Shown: positions 1 through 8,349 of the stretch, one piece after another
Numbering within the stretch: the first letter of the stretch is position 1
Layout: each line of letters starts with the position of its first letter
Program-made: the position numbers and the translations under genes
Source of the DNA: an uncultured Sphingobium sp.
Lineage (GTDB): Bacteria > Pseudomonadota > Alphaproteobacteria > Sphingomonadales > Sphingomonadaceae
Length of the DNA stretch: 18,120 nucleotides
Direction: 5' to 3'
NCBI GenBank assembly: GCA_946479185.1
Contig: CAMLFF010000031.1
Coordinates: 1-18,120 of the forward strand
The notes under the pieces: model-generated
What the model was told of the DNA's origin: nothing
The model's database searches: none
Seen by the model: the letters and a program-made list of their open reading frames with translations, nothing else

Positions 1-170
1 GGCATGGGGCGTTTATCGTCTGGCATATCTGGTGGCATGAGTGCCAGTTAGGCGCACGGGGGTGGAATGCCAATAGGGGGGCAGGGCGCGCCGTTGATTA
101 TGGCAACATCGTTTGCATCATTGTCACCGGGATGACGTTGGGCGGTGTGGCGGACGTTGTGCTTGGGCGA

Positions 171-1106
171 CTAGCTGCGCGCGCTGAATACGCTCCAGCC
201 GGTGGCCTGTGCGAGCCGCTCGAGTGCCAGCGTCGCGATTTGCGAATTGCCGCTCTCGTTGAGGCCGGGGGACCAGACGGCGATGCTGGCCTTGCCGGGC
301 ACCACCGCCAATATGCCGCCGCCAACGCCAGATTTGCCGGGCATGCCGATGCGGAAGGCGAAGTCGCCGCTGGCGTCATAATGGCCGCAGGTGAGCATCA
401 GCGCATTGATGCGCCGGGCGCGGCGGGCGGAGACGACGCGGCCGCCATCGGGCTGCAAGCCATCGAGCATCAGGAAGCGGCCTGCACGGGCGAGCTGCAG
501 GCAGTTCATGGTGATGGCGCATTGGTGGAAATAGCAGCCGAGCGGCAGCTCCACGGGATGGCGGATATTGCCGAACGCGCGCATATAATTGGCGAGCGCG
601 ATGTTGCGAAAGCCCGTTTGCGCCTCGCCCTGCGCGATGGCTTCGTCGATGGCGATGCTGTTATCATCGGCCAGGAAGCGGATGAAGCGCAGCAGCTCTC
701 CAATGGATTCGCGCGGCTGGTAGCCGGAGAGATTGACGTCGGCCACCACGATGGCGCCAGCATTGATGAAGGGATTGCGCGGAATGCCCTTCTCAGCCTC
801 CAGCTGCACGATGCTATTGAAGCTGTTGCCCGATGGCTCGCGGCCCACGCGGCTCCAAAGCTGATCGCCCACCTTGCCGAGCGCCAGCGTGAGGGCGAAC
901 ACTTTGGAGATGGACTGGATGGAGAAGGGCAGCGCCGCATCCCCGCCCAGCGCCACGCTGCCATCGGCCTGGATGATCGCCATGCCGAAATGATCGGGCG
1001 AGACAGTGGCGAGGCCGGGAATATAGGTTGCGACGGCGCCGCGATCCTGCTCCTGCGCCATCGCCGTGACGATCTCATCGACGATGCTCTGAATCTCCCC
1101 GGCCAT
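171..1106 (-). CDS. glsA: Glutaminase (glutamine to glutamate + ammonia)
   Basis: This 311-residue protein is a serine-dependent glutaminase of the beta-lactamase-like fold, a cytoplasmic enzyme that hydrolyses L-glutamine to glutamate and ammonia. The family SxxK catalytic pair is visible as S65-I-S-K68 within QSISKVF. The conserved NPFINAGAI block is at residues 111-119, and the [12 protein letters not shown]...KSGVGGGI block is at about 239-265. Length matches the family (about 300-310). I chose the ATG at 1106, which gives the family-like N-terminus MAGEIQSIV. The open frame continues upstream, but that extension would run into the symporter gene. It lies 7 bases downstream of the symporter stop codon, so co-transcription is very likely. 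Its own ribosome-binding site is weak (GAGCAC region), which fits translational coupling. Function is confident; physiological role (carbon/nitrogen use versus acid resistance) is open. Confidence 0.95.
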   Translation of the reverse strand: MAGEIQSIVDEIVTAMAQEQDRGAVATYIPGLATVSPDHFGMAIIQADGSVALGGDAALPFSIQSISKVFALTLALGKVGDQLWSRVGREPSGNSFNSIVQLEAEKGIPRNPFINAGAIVVADVNLSGYQPRESIGELLRFIRFLADDNSIAIDEAIAQGEAQTGFRNIALANYMRAFGNIRHPVELPLGCYFHQCAITMNCLQLARAGRFLMLDGLQPDGGRVVSARRARRINALMLTCGHYDASGDFAFRIGMPGKSGVGGGILAVVPGKASIAVWSPGLNESGNSQIATLALERLAQATGWSVFSARS

Positions 1107-1113
1107 AATGTGC

Positions 1114-2436
1114 TCAGAGCTGAGCGGTGGCAGGCATCTCGGGTGGCAACTCATCGCTCGACGTAGCGGAGATGACCTGCGCGGCGACCAGATCGCCCAC
1201 CACATTCACCGTAGTGCGGCACATATCGAGGAAGCGATCGACACCCAGCACGAGGCCGATGCCCTCGGGCGGGACGCCAACGCTGGCGAGGATGAGCGCG
1301 ATGACCGGCAGCGTGCCAGCGGGCACGCCAGCCGTGCCGATGCCACCCATGATGCAGATGAGCATCACGACGAATTGCTGGCCCAGCGTCAAATCCACAC
1401 CGAAGAATTGCGCGAGGAAGAGGACCGTGACGCCCTCGAACATGGCCGAGCCATTCTGGTTGGCGGTGGCGCCAATGGTCAGCACGAAGCGGGAGATGGA
1501 GCGGGGAAGCTTGAGATTTTCCTCAGCCACGCGCAGCGAGGTAGGCAGCGTGGCATTGGAAGAGGCCGTGGCGAAGGCCATCACGCTGGCTTCCTGCGTC
1601 TCGCGGAAGAAGGCGACGGGGCTTTTGCGACCGATGAATTTGAGGATGAGCGGGAAGACGCCGAACATCTGCAGGCCAAGGGCGAGCAGCACCACGAAGA
1701 CGAAGGCGGAGAGGCGACCGATCAGTTCCCAGCCGAACAAGGCTGCAAGATTGAACATGAAGCAGAAGATGGCGATGGGCGCGAGCTTGATGACGAGGGT
1801 GATGAGCCGCATCGACACCTCAAAAATGCCCTCGAACCCGGCCTTGAGCGTCGCCGTCTTCGCTGGATCAATCAGCAGGAAGCCAACGCCGAAGAAGAGC
1901 GCGAAGAACATCACGGCGAGTATGTCATTCTCGCCCATCGCCGCGACGATATTGGTCGGCACGATCGAGAGGACAGCCTCGAGGCCGGTTTTGGATTCGC
2001 CCGCCCGCTCCACGATGGAGGCAGCGCCCGCCGATGATTGATCGATCATGCTGCGCGCAATTGCGGGATCAACGCCGCCGCCCGGTTGGAACAGGTTGAC
2101 GAGTGCGAGAGAGATGGCGACCGAAATGGAGGAGACGATGACGGTATAAAGCAGGGTGCGCAGGCCGATCGTCTTGAGATGCCGTGCCTCGCCCATGTCC
2201 GCCACGCCCACGATGAGCGCGGAGACCAGCAGCGGAATGATGAGCATGAACAGCAGGCGCAGGAAAATCTGGCCGAAGGGTTGCGTGATATAGGTGGTGA
2301 CGAAGGCGAGCCAGGGCGCATCAACGGCGAAACTGTGGACGATCAGACCCAGCAGCAGCCCCGCGGCAAAACCACCAAGCATCCAATATTGCAGGCGAGA
2401 CTCTTTGCGGGCTTCGCCTGCGAGCGTTGCGGTCAT
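1114..2436 (-). CDS. Dicarboxylate/amino acid:cation symporter (GltP/DctA family)
   Basis: This is a 440-residue inner-membrane secondary transporter of the DAACS/SLC1 family, which couples uptake of glutamate, aspartate or C4-dicarboxylates to H+ or Na+. The N-terminal half has several hydrophobic segments (about 18-40, 55-80, 92-115, 165-190). The signature ASSNATLP, matching the serine-rich hairpin loop HP1, spans 291-298. NQNGS (326-330) occupies the NMDGT position of GltPh. The substrate site D404-M-C-R407-x3-N411-x3-D415 matches GltPh D394/R397/N401/D405, and the retained arginine argues for an acidic substrate. The start at 2436 has a good site, AGGGGAA at 2445-2451, 8 bases away. It is first of two genes, with glutaminase 7 bases downstream, so glutamate is the most plausible substrate (inference). 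C4-dicarboxylates remain possible. Confidence 0.93.
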   Translation of the reverse strand: MTATLAGEARKESRLQYWMLGGFAAGLLLGLIVHSFAVDAPWLAFVTTYITQPFGQIFLRLLFMLIIPLLVSALIVGVADMGEARHLKTIGLRTLLYTVIVSSISVAISLALVNLFQPGGGVDPAIARSMIDQSSAGAASIVERAGESKTGLEAVLSIVPTNIVAAMGENDILAVMFFALFFGVGFLLIDPAKTATLKAGFEGIFEVSMRLITLVIKLAPIAIFCFMFNLAALFGWELIGRLSAFVFVVLLALGLQMFGVFPLILKFIGRKSPVAFFRETQEASVMAFATASSNATLPTSLRVAEENLKLPRSISRFVLTIGATANQNGSAMFEGVTVLFLAQFFGVDLTLGQQFVVMLICIMGGIGTAGVPAGTLPVIALILASVGVPPEGIGLVLGVDRFLDMCRTTVNVVGDLVAAQVISATSSDELPPEMPATAQL

Positions 2437-2505
2437 GCCGTGCGTTCCCCTGTGTGATTTGTGTGCAGGCTAACAGGGGTTCGTGCGCTGCGCAAATGCG
2501 CTGTT

Positions 2506-2931
2506 TCAGCTGCCCAGCACGTGCAGCGCGACTTCACGCCGGTGGCGGGCGCGGCGATGCTCGATGAGGTAGATGCCCTGCCATGTGCCGAGCGCCAACC
2601 GCCCGTCGATCAGCGGAATGCTGAGCGAAACGCCGGTGAGCATCGTGCGAATATGGGCGGGCATATCGTCCGGCCCCTCATCGTCATGGGCGTAGGGATG
2701 GTCCTGCGGGGCCATGCGATCCAGCCAGTCGAGCAGATCACTCTGCACGGCGGGCGCGGCATTTTCCTGTATGGTGAGCGAGGCGGAGGTGTGGCGGCAG
2801 AAGAGGGTGAGCAGGCCTTCATCCATGCTCTGATCGTTCACCCACTGCGTCACATCGCGCGTGATCTCGACAAGCGCCTGGCCCGGCGTGGCGATTTGCA
2901 GGATGGTGCTGGCTTGCCGCAGATCCGCCAT
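2506..2931 (-). CDS. yjbQ: YjbQ/UPF0047-family protein
   Basis: This 141-residue protein belongs to the YjbQ (UPF0047) family, small cytoplasmic proteins of jelly-roll-like fold; E. coli YjbQ has a reported weak thiamine-phosphate synthase activity, and the true role is uncertain. Family signatures are all present: CRHTSASLTIQENA (45-58, with H47), YxHDDEGPDDMPAHI (80-94, with H82, D84, E85, H93) and GTWQGIYLIEHR (115-126, with H125). The histidines and acidic residues probably form the metal or phosphate site. Length equals that of the E. coli protein (about 138). It starts 6 bases after the stop of the lipoprotein gene, so it is probably last in an aroC-lipoprotein-yjbQ operon. Family assignment is secure; function is not. 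Confidence 0.92.
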   Translation of the reverse strand: MADLRQASTILQIATPGQALVEITRDVTQWVNDQSMDEGLLTLFCRHTSASLTIQENAAPAVQSDLLDWLDRMAPQDHPYAHDDEGPDDMPAHIRTMLTGVSLSIPLIDGRLALGTWQGIYLIEHRRARHRREVALHVLGS

Positions 2932-2937
2932 GATGGA

Positions 2938-3516
2938 TCAGAAGCAGCTTTCGACCCACTGGACCTGCTCCCACTGGCCAAGGCGCCAACGCAACACGCT
3001 CTTGCCGTCGGTTTCCGCGATCAGGCCATAGGGCGCATCATCCTTGTGCAGGACGAGATAATGGCCTTCTGGCCCGGTATAGGGATGCAGATCGACCTTG
3101 GCTGTGCCAAGCCGGGCGAGCGCGTCCGCTTCGCTCTGGCCAATGCGCCGGCCATGCGGTCCCTCATGCTGCTTGCCGGATATATCGATGCGGACGATCT
3201 TCTCACCGTCCAGCATCACGGCGACGTCCGGCACATCCTTGAAGCGCGCGTAGGAGCAGGTCGAGCCGGGCACGGGCGTATCCCGGCTTGCGACTTTCAG
3301 GCCTTCGCTGGTCAACTCCGCGACGGTCGCGCCAACGCGGATCGGCCCGAAGCGGTCGAGCGGAACGTCATTGGCGGCGGGCGCAGACGCATTTGCAGCG
3401 ACTTCATTGGCCAGCGGCGTGCTGACATTGTTGGTCGGCGCGGCTTCGTTTACCGAGCTCGCCTCGCCGCAGCCAGCAAGCGCAACCAGTGCCATCAAGG
3501 CGACAGCGCGCTTCAT
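2938..3516 (-). CDS. Putative lipoprotein of unknown function
   Basis: This encodes 192 residues. The N-terminus [16 protein letters not shown] is a typical lipoprotein signal with lipobox LAGC, lipidated cysteine at C16. A Ser/Asn/Ala/Pro-rich linker follows (about 17-52), then a compact domain of about 140 residues that contains [11 protein letters not shown] and ends VESCF. I do not recognise a named family. The domain resembles small periplasmic proteins annotated only as hypothetical in sphingomonads. The ATG at 3516 was chosen because it overlaps the aroC stop codon in an ATGA arrangement, a hallmark of translational coupling. An in-frame ATG at 3522 would add two residues. It is expected to be anchored in a membrane facing the periplasm. 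The link to chorismate synthase is positional only. Confidence 0.8.
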   Translation of the reverse strand: MKRAVALMALVALAGCGEASSVNEAAPTNNVSTPLANEVAANASAPAANDVPLDRFGPIRVGATVAELTSEGLKVASRDTPVPGSTCSYARFKDVPDVAVMLDGEKIVRIDISGKQHEGPHGRRIGQSEADALARLGTAKVDLHPYTGPEGHYLVLHKDDAPYGLIAETDGKSVLRWRLGQWEQVQWVESCF

Positions 3517-4583
3517 CCGCATTGCGCCCGGTGGAGCAGCGCCTGATCGGCCAGCACGAGCGCAACCATCGCTTCCACGACGGGCACACCGCGAATACCC
3601 ACGCATGGATCATGGCGGCCCTTGGTCAGGATTTCCGCCGCTTCGCCCGCCCGATTGATCGTCTCTTGCGGGATCAGGATGGAGCTGGTCGGCTTGAAAG
3701 CCACGCGCAACCGGATCGGCTGGCCCGTCGCAATGCCGCCTGCAATGCCGCCGGCATGATTGGCGAGGAAGATGGGCGCATCGCCATTGCCGGGGCGCAT
3801 GGGATCGGCATTTTGCTCGCCGCGCAGACGGGCGGCTGCGAAGCCATCGCCAATCTCGACGCCTTTGACGGCGTTGATGCTCATGGCGGCGGCGGCAAGC
3901 TCACTATCCAGCTTGGCATAGAGCGGCGCCCCCCAGCCTGCGGGCACGCCGGTGGCGATGCATTCCACCACGGCACCGAGCGAGGAGCCATCCTTGCGGG
4001 CGCTATCCACCAGCTTTTCCCAGCGGGCAGCGGCCACGGGATCGGGGCAGAAGAAGGGGTTGTTGCCGATCTCGCGGGCATCATAATTCGCCATGTCGAT
4101 GGCATCACCACCGATTTCGCTCACGAACGCAATAATCTCGACCTGTGGGATCACCAGCCGCGCCACCGCGCCTGCCGCCACGCGACTCGCCGTCTCGCGC
4201 GCCGAGGAACGCCCGCCGCCGCGATAATCGCGAAAGCCATATTTGGCGTCATAGGCATAATCGGCATGGCCAGGGCGATAAGCCTGCGCGACCTCCGAAT
4301 AATCCTTGGAGCGCTGGTCGACATTCTCGATCATCAGGCTGATCGGCGTGCCGGTCGTCTTCCGCTCGAACACGCCCGAGAGGATGCGAACCTGATCGGG
4401 CTCCTGCCGCTGCGTGGTGAAGCGCGATGTGCCGGGGCGGCGCTGATCCAGCCAGGGCTGAATGTCCGCCTCGCTCAGTGCAATGCCGGGAGGGCAGCCA
4501 TCCACCACAGCGCCAATGGCCGGGCCATGGCTCTCACCCCATGTCGTAAAGCGAAAGACCCGCCCAAATGTGTTGAAGCTCAT
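3513..4583 (-). CDS. aroC: Chorismate synthase
   Basis: This 356-residue enzyme catalyses the last step of the shikimate pathway, 5-enolpyruvylshikimate-3-phosphate to chorismate, using reduced FMN. Family blocks are present: GESHG (16-20, catalytic-region H19), RPGHADY (103-109, H106), [11 protein letters not shown] (122-132) and [17 protein letters not shown] (about 323-339). Length is normal for bacterial AroC (about 350-365). The start at 4583 gives the canonical [11 protein letters not shown]-terminus. It lies 63 bases downstream of fabI with two hairpins between them, and its stop overlaps the next start. This is a single-copy essential gene in most bacteria with aromatic biosynthesis. 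Confidence 0.98.
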   Translation of the reverse strand: MSFNTFGRVFRFTTWGESHGPAIGAVVDGCPPGIALSEADIQPWLDQRRPGTSRFTTQRQEPDQVRILSGVFERKTTGTPISLMIENVDQRSKDYSEVAQAYRPGHADYAYDAKYGFRDYRGGGRSSARETASRVAAGAVARLVIPQVEIIAFVSEIGGDAIDMANYDAREIGNNPFFCPDPVAAARWEKLVDSARKDGSSLGAVVECIATGVPAGWGAPLYAKLDSELAAAAMSINAVKGVEIGDGFAAARLRGEQNADPMRPGNGDAPIFLANHAGGIAGGIATGQPIRLRVAFKPTSSILIPQETINRAGEAAEILTKGRHDPCVGIRGVPVVEAMVALVLADQALLHRAQCG

Positions 4584-4597
4584 TAGTCCCTCACCCT

Positions 4598-4639
4598 CCC
4601 GCCTGTGGCGGGCCCCTCCCTCTCCCGGCGGGAGAGGGA
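4598..4639. repeat. Two tandem GC-rich hairpins between fabI and aroC
   Basis: Within the 63-base fabI-aroC spacer are two adjacent inverted repeats. The first is CCCGCC/GGCGGG (4598-4603 and 4607-4612, loop TGT). The second is a perfect 10-base stem, TCCCTCTCCC/GGGAGAGGGA (4617-4626 and 4630-4639, loop GGC). No T-run follows on the minus strand, so a classic intrinsic terminator for fabI is not supported. The sequence style (CTCTCCC...GGGAGAG) resembles dispersed intergenic palindromes common in alphaproteobacterial genomes. Likely roles are a REP-like element or an mRNA-stabilising or attenuating hairpin that lowers aroC expression relative to fabI (inference). Confidence 0.75.
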
Positions 4640-4646
4640 AGTTTCG

Positions 4647-5453
4647 TCATTTATCCAGCGCGATGTCCGGGGCGTCCTCGGCCTTCATGCCGATGACATT
4701 GTAACCGGCATCCACATGATGGATTTCACCCGTCACGCCCGATGCGAGATCGGAGAGCAGGTAAAGCCCAGCGCCGCCGACATCCTCAATCGTCACATTG
4801 CGACGCAAGGGCGAGTTCAGCTCATTCCATTTCAGAATATAGCGGAAATCACCGATGCCCGATGCGGCGAGCGTCTTGATCGGCCCGGCGGAAATGGCGT
4901 TCACGCGGATGTTCTGCGGACCCAGATCCATGGCGAGATATTTCACGCTTGTTTCCAGCGCTGCCTTGGCCACGCCCATCACGTTATAATGGGGGATGAC
5001 CTTCTCGGCGCCATAATAGCTCAGCGTCAGGATCGAGCCGCCCGCTGCCATCATCGGCACGGCGCGCTTGGTCACGGCGACCAGGCTGTAGGCCGAGACG
5101 TTGAGCGTCAGCAGGAAGTTATCGAGGCTGGTATCGACATATTTGCCGCGTAGCTCATTCTTGTCCGAGAAGCCGATGGCGTGGACGACAAAGTCGATTG
5201 TCGGCCAGCGCTCGGCCAAACCTGCAAAGCAGCTGTCGATGGATGCCATGTCCGAAACATCGCATGAAAGCAGGAAATCGGACCCGAGTTCCGCCGCGAG
5301 CGGGCGCACGCGCCGTTCGAGCGATTCACCCACATAAGAAAAAGCCAGTTCCGCGCCCTGTGCATGAAGTGCCTTCGCTATGCCCCAGGCAAGCGATTTC
5401 TCGTTGGCTAACCCCATGATTAGGCCGCGTTTTCCGGCCATAAGGCCTGTCAT
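4647..5453 (-). CDS. fabI: Enoyl-[acyl-carrier-protein] reductase (NADH), FabI
   Basis: This 268-residue enzyme is the SDR-fold enoyl-ACP reductase that completes each cycle of type II fatty acid elongation. Visible hallmarks are an N-terminal dinucleotide-binding segment GLIMGLANEKSLAWGIA (10-26), HAIGF (91-95), and the catalytic pattern Y146/Y147...Y156-x6-K163 in SYYGAEKVIPHYNVMGVAK, which matches the E. coli FabI numbering. The substrate-loop region SAGPIKTLAASGI (188-200) is present, and the protein ends HHVDAGYNVIGM before a short acidic tail. The ATG overlaps the yihY-type stop in a TAATG junction, so it is translationally coupled to that gene. FabI is the classical triclosan/isoniazid-type target; no resistance-type change is evident by eye. 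Confidence 0.97.
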   Translation of the reverse strand: MTGLMAGKRGLIMGLANEKSLAWGIAKALHAQGAELAFSYVGESLERRVRPLAAELGSDFLLSCDVSDMASIDSCFAGLAERWPTIDFVVHAIGFSDKNELRGKYVDTSLDNFLLTLNVSAYSLVAVTKRAVPMMAAGGSILTLSYYGAEKVIPHYNVMGVAKAALETSVKYLAMDLGPQNIRVNAISAGPIKTLAASGIGDFRYILKWNELNSPLRRNVTIEDVGGAGLYLLSDLASGVTGEIHHVDAGYNVIGMKAEDAPDIALDK

Positions 5454-6409
5454 TATGCGGGATCCTCCGTGTTTTCGGCTGGCGCGCTGTCATCAGGAAA
5501 TTCAGTCAGCGCAGCATTGAGTTCGGCGCCAATTACCACGCCAAGCCCGATGATGAAGAAAAAAATGAGCGTGATCATCGCGCCGGCCAGGCCGCCATAA
5601 GTCAGGCTGTAGCTGGAGAGGTTCGCGAAGAACAGTGGTAGCAGTAGCGTCGTGCCATACCACCACAGCGCGGTGAAGGCGGCGCCGGGCCATTTGGGGA
5701 AGCGCCGCGAGCGATATCGGCTGGGCGCCAGCGCCACGAACAGGAAGTGCAGCGCCATGAACAATATGATCGTCGGCACCAGCCGCGTGGCGGTGATGAT
5801 GTTGAAGGCATGGTCGGTGAGCGGGAAGATCCTTTCCAGCACCGTCTCCGCCGCGATCAGCAGCACTTGCAGCGAGCGCGCCACCATCGCACCCACCACG
5901 CTCAGCACGATGATGCCGATGGCGCGCAACCGATAATGCCAGAAGGGCGAGCTGGACGTGGTGCCATAGGCCCGGCGCAAGATGTCGCGGATCGTCTCGA
6001 TGAGGCTGCCCACGCTCCACAGGCCCACAAGAGCGCCGATCCACAGCAGATTGCCGGTGCGGGCGGTCAGCACATCCACGATTGCCGGGCGCAGCACATC
6101 GGCCACGCCGCGCGGCACGGTGATGAGGAAGCCGTTGAGCGTCTCGATCCCCGTTTGCGTCTGGCCAAGCAATTGCGCGATGGCGGCGGCGAGGATGAAG
6201 AACGGAAACACCGCAACCAGCGTGAGATAGGCCAGGTTGCCCGCATGGATGAAGCCATCGCTATACACGCCCACGGCCACGCGGCGCAGCACGATCAGGC
6301 TGCGGGTCAGCACCGGGCTACGATCGATCTTCGCCTGCAATCTCGCCCTATGCCCTCGGCGCCGGTGGCGGCGCGCTTCGGGCGATTCAGGGGAGGGAGC
6401 GGACATCAT
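5453..6409 (-). CDS. YihY/BrkB-family inner membrane protein
   Basis: This 318-residue polytopic membrane protein of the YihY/virulence factor BrkB family (often mis-annotated as ribonuclease BN) has no established transport substrate. The N-terminus (2-40) is basic (RRHRRRGHRARLQ). About six hydrophobic segments follow, roughly at 60-82, 120-140, 165-190, 205-230, 245-265 and 275-300. Family-type features are GNLAYLTLVAVFPFFI (57-72), GLWSVGSLIETIRDILRRAYG and SYSLTYGGLAGAMITLIFFFIIGLG, followed by a GAELNA segment. The start at 6409 has a second in-frame ATG directly after it (6406), and no strong ribosome-binding site is seen for either. The stop overlaps the fabI start by one base. The acidic C-terminal tail (DDSAPAENTEDPA) is dispensable-looking. 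Confidence 0.9.
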   Translation of the reverse strand: MMSAPSPESPEARRHRRRGHRARLQAKIDRSPVLTRSLIVLRRVAVGVYSDGFIHAGNLAYLTLVAVFPFFILAAAIAQLLGQTQTGIETLNGFLITVPRGVADVLRPAIVDVLTARTGNLLWIGALVGLWSVGSLIETIRDILRRAYGTTSSSPFWHYRLRAIGIIVLSVVGAMVARSLQVLLIAAETVLERIFPLTDHAFNIITATRLVPTIILFMALHFLFVALAPSRYRSRRFPKWPGAAFTALWWYGTTLLLPLFFANLSSYSLTYGGLAGAMITLIFFFIIGLGVVIGAELNAALTEFPDDSAPAENTEDPA

Positions 6410-6478
6410 GGCGACGTTAAGCGCAAAGCGGCCCTAATGGAAAGCATCGCGCGATCCCCAGGGCGGGCTATGCTCTGC

Positions 6479-7402
6479 TCAAACGCCCAGATGCGCGCGC
6501 AATGGCCGCTCGTCCTGCCAGCTTGCGACGAACATCTTGAGCGCAGGATCATCGGCGGGCACGTCGATTTGCAGCGCAACCAGTTGATCGCCCCGGTCGC
6601 CCGATTTGCGACTGAAACCCTTGCCCTTGAGCCGCAGCGTCTGGCCTGAGCGCGCTCCTGCAGGCACCGCAAGCATCACCGCGCCATCCACGGTCGGCAC
6701 TTTCACGCGGGCGCCCGCCACCGCTTCATTCAGGCTCACCGGAAGATCGAGCCGCACATTGTCGCCATCGCGCGTGAAGAAAGGATGCGCGCCAATTTCG
6801 ATCGTCACGATGGCATCGCCATTGCCGCCGGGGCCGGGCTGGCCTTTGCCGGAAAGCTTCATCTGGGTGCCGGTCTCGACGCCTGCGGGCAGCTTGAGGT
6901 CGATCGTCTTGCCATCGGCCAGCGTAATGCGCTGGGGGGCAAGCTTTGCAGCATCGGTGAATGGCACGGCGAGGCGATAGGCCATGTTCGCGCCGCGCTG
7001 CGGGGGCGCTGTGCGTCCGCCGAAGCCACCGCCAAAGCCGCCACCCGCCCGGCGGCCACCGCCGAACAGCCCCTCGAATATATCGCCGAAATCGCCGCCG
7101 CCCTGATTGAACTCAAAGCCCTCCGGCCCGCCATGACCGCGCCCGCCGCCGCCCTGGCCATAGCCGAACGGCTGGGTCGGGTTGCCGTCGCCATCTATCT
7201 CGCCGCGATCGAACCGCGCGCGCTTGTCCTTGTCCGAGAGCAGATCATAAGCGCTCGTGACCTGAGCAAAACGCTCGGACGCATTGGGTTTATCCTTGTT
7301 CCGGTCCGGATGCAGCTCCTTGGCGAGCTTGCGATACGCGGATTTGATCGCTGCCTCGTCCGCATTGCGGGGAACGCCAAGCAGGGAATAGGGATCAGCC
7401 AT
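6479..7402 (-). CDS. Type II (class B) J-domain co-chaperone, DnaJ/CbpA-like
   Basis: This 307-residue Hsp40 protein is predicted to stimulate DnaK ATPase and deliver clients. The J domain is at 1-70 with HPD at 31-33. A Gly/Phe-rich linker spans about 78-135 (FGYGQGGGGRGHGG, FGGGFGG). Two C-terminal beta-barrel substrate-binding domains cover about 138-300 (VPFTDAAKLA, LPAGVETGTQMKLSGKGQPGPGGNGD, LPVSLNEAVAGARVKVPT, LRLKGKGF). No CxxCxGxG zinc repeats occur, so it is a CbpA/DjlB-like class B protein rather than canonical DnaJ. The start at 7402 gives MADPYSLLGVPRNA, a typical J-domain start. The ribosome-binding site is weak (AGGTG some 10 bases upstream). No DnaK or GrpE gene is nearby in this window. 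Confidence 0.93.
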   Translation of the reverse strand: MADPYSLLGVPRNADEAAIKSAYRKLAKELHPDRNKDKPNASERFAQVTSAYDLLSDKDKRARFDRGEIDGDGNPTQPFGYGQGGGGRGHGGPEGFEFNQGGGDFGDIFEGLFGGGRRAGGGFGGGFGGRTAPPQRGANMAYRLAVPFTDAAKLAPQRITLADGKTIDLKLPAGVETGTQMKLSGKGQPGPGGNGDAIVTIEIGAHPFFTRDGDNVRLDLPVSLNEAVAGARVKVPTVDGAVMLAVPAGARSGQTLRLKGKGFSRKSGDRGDQLVALQIDVPADDPALKMFVASWQDERPLRAHLGV

Positions 7403-7500
7403 GTTCGTTCAACACCTGTTCGCTTCAATAACATGCAATAATGGCATGCATCTGGCGATTACTGCGGCTTGTCGCAAGTGGTGATGAATGGAAGAGCGGC

Positions 7501-8214
7501 TCAGCGAGCGGAGAGTTGCTTTGCGCTGTCCGAGGGGAATTGGGCGAACAGGGCAGAGGCGAGCCTCGTCGCAATCGCCTGCTCACCCCAGCGGGAATCG
7601 CCCTCGCGGGTCGCGATTTCGGCGCGGCCTTCCCAAAGCGCCTTCCCGGTCGCCCGGTCGATCACCCGCGCTTCCAGCCGCGTGGAGACCAGCGCCTTGA
7701 GCGGCTTGGAGAGATCGACGTTAACAGCCATGCCCACCGACGAGCCATAAGTGCCAGTGCCGACCATCATCTCGCCGCTCACCGGCTTGCGCTTGCCTTC
7801 CTCGGGCACCAGCACATCGCGCACGATGCGCAGCTGGGCGATCTGGGCGCTGTCCTCATCCTTCACTTGCGTATTGTATCCCGCCTTCACGAGCTCATCG
7901 ATCACGGCGGATTCATAAGTGGCAGCATCGCGCGTATCGCCGGGCGTATCCGGGTTGGGCGCAACGGTAATGGAGCCTTTGCCCAACCGGTCGCCTGCAT
8001 CATCGGCCATGAATTGCGCGGCATCCACCTTGCCCTCGCGACTGTCCCGCTCGCTGCCGCTGCTCAGGCGTGAGCGCGGGGTATCGAGGCGCGAGCTGCC
8101 CCACCCAGGGCGATCCCAGCCTGAACGCCCCCAGCCATATTGCGCGAAAACCGGCGCTGCGCAGCTAAGCATCGCTACAAGAAGCGCGGCGCGGGTGAGG
8201 GATTTGGAGGGCAT
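7501..8214 (-). CDS. Secreted protein of unknown function (DUF4136-like C-terminus possible)
   Basis: The product is 237 residues. The N-terminus MPSKSLTRAALLVAMLSC...VFA is a Sec signal peptide with a probable cut after residue 24 (VFA|QYGWG). An aromatic/Arg/Ser-rich low-complexity stretch follows (YGWGRSGWDRPGWG, to about 60). The folded part contains SITVAPNPDTPGD, ELVKAGY, LRIVRDVLVPEEGKRKPVSGEMMVGTGTYGSSVGMAVNVD and ARVIDRATGKALWEGRAEI. This last pattern, a trait inherited by proteins that assemble in the periplasm or outer membrane, resembles the C-terminus of DUF4136-type proteins, but the match is weak and from memory. The frame stays open far upstream; the ATG at 8214 was chosen for the signal peptide and for AAGGA six to seven bases ahead. 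It is divergent from pdxH. Confidence 0.8.
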   Translation of the reverse strand: MPSKSLTRAALLVAMLSCAAPVFAQYGWGRSGWDRPGWGSSRLDTPRSRLSSGSERDSREGKVDAAQFMADDAGDRLGKGSITVAPNPDTPGDTRDAATYESAVIDELVKAGYNTQVKDEDSAQIAQLRIVRDVLVPEEGKRKPVSGEMMVGTGTYGSSVGMAVNVDLSKPLKALVSTRLEARVIDRATGKALWEGRAEIATREGDSRWGEQAIATRLASALFAQFPSDSAKQLSAR

Positions 8215-8349
8215 AGGCGTTCCTTCGCGGGCGAGGGGCCGAGCTATCACATTCCCACTCGCAGACATGGTAGACGCTATGGACTTGACCGGGGATGAAT
8301 GCACGCTCTCCTGCTCGACAGTAGGAACGGCGAGGGATAGGAAGCGTGC

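Noticed and set aside
33..46. TGGCA-TGAG-TGCCA hairpin near the window start
   Set aside because: Five-base stem with no T-run on either side; probably chance in a short intergenic region.
132..1166. Long plus-strand open frame opposite the glutaminase gene
   Set aside because: It is an antisense shadow of a GC-rich gene; its translation is low in normal motif content, while the minus-strand frame is a clear glutaminase.
2490..2501. GCGCA-AA-TGCGC palindrome between yjbQ and the symporter gene
   Set aside because: Short GC-rich palindromes are frequent in this base composition and no second copy supports an operator.
2461..4586. Long plus-strand open frames opposite yjbQ, the lipoprotein gene and aroC
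   Set aside because: They oppose recognised genes with conserved motifs and show His/Arg/Gly-rich composition typical of reverse-strand shadows.
7432..7448. CATGC-N7-GCATG inverted repeat ahead of the dnaJ-type gene
   Set aside because: Only five pairs; it does not match the CIRCE operator, and no heat-shock promoter with convincing -35 and -10 boxes is seen nearby.
8285..8290. TTGACC as a -35 box for pdxH
   Set aside because: No acceptable -10 sequence occurs 16-18 bases downstream.
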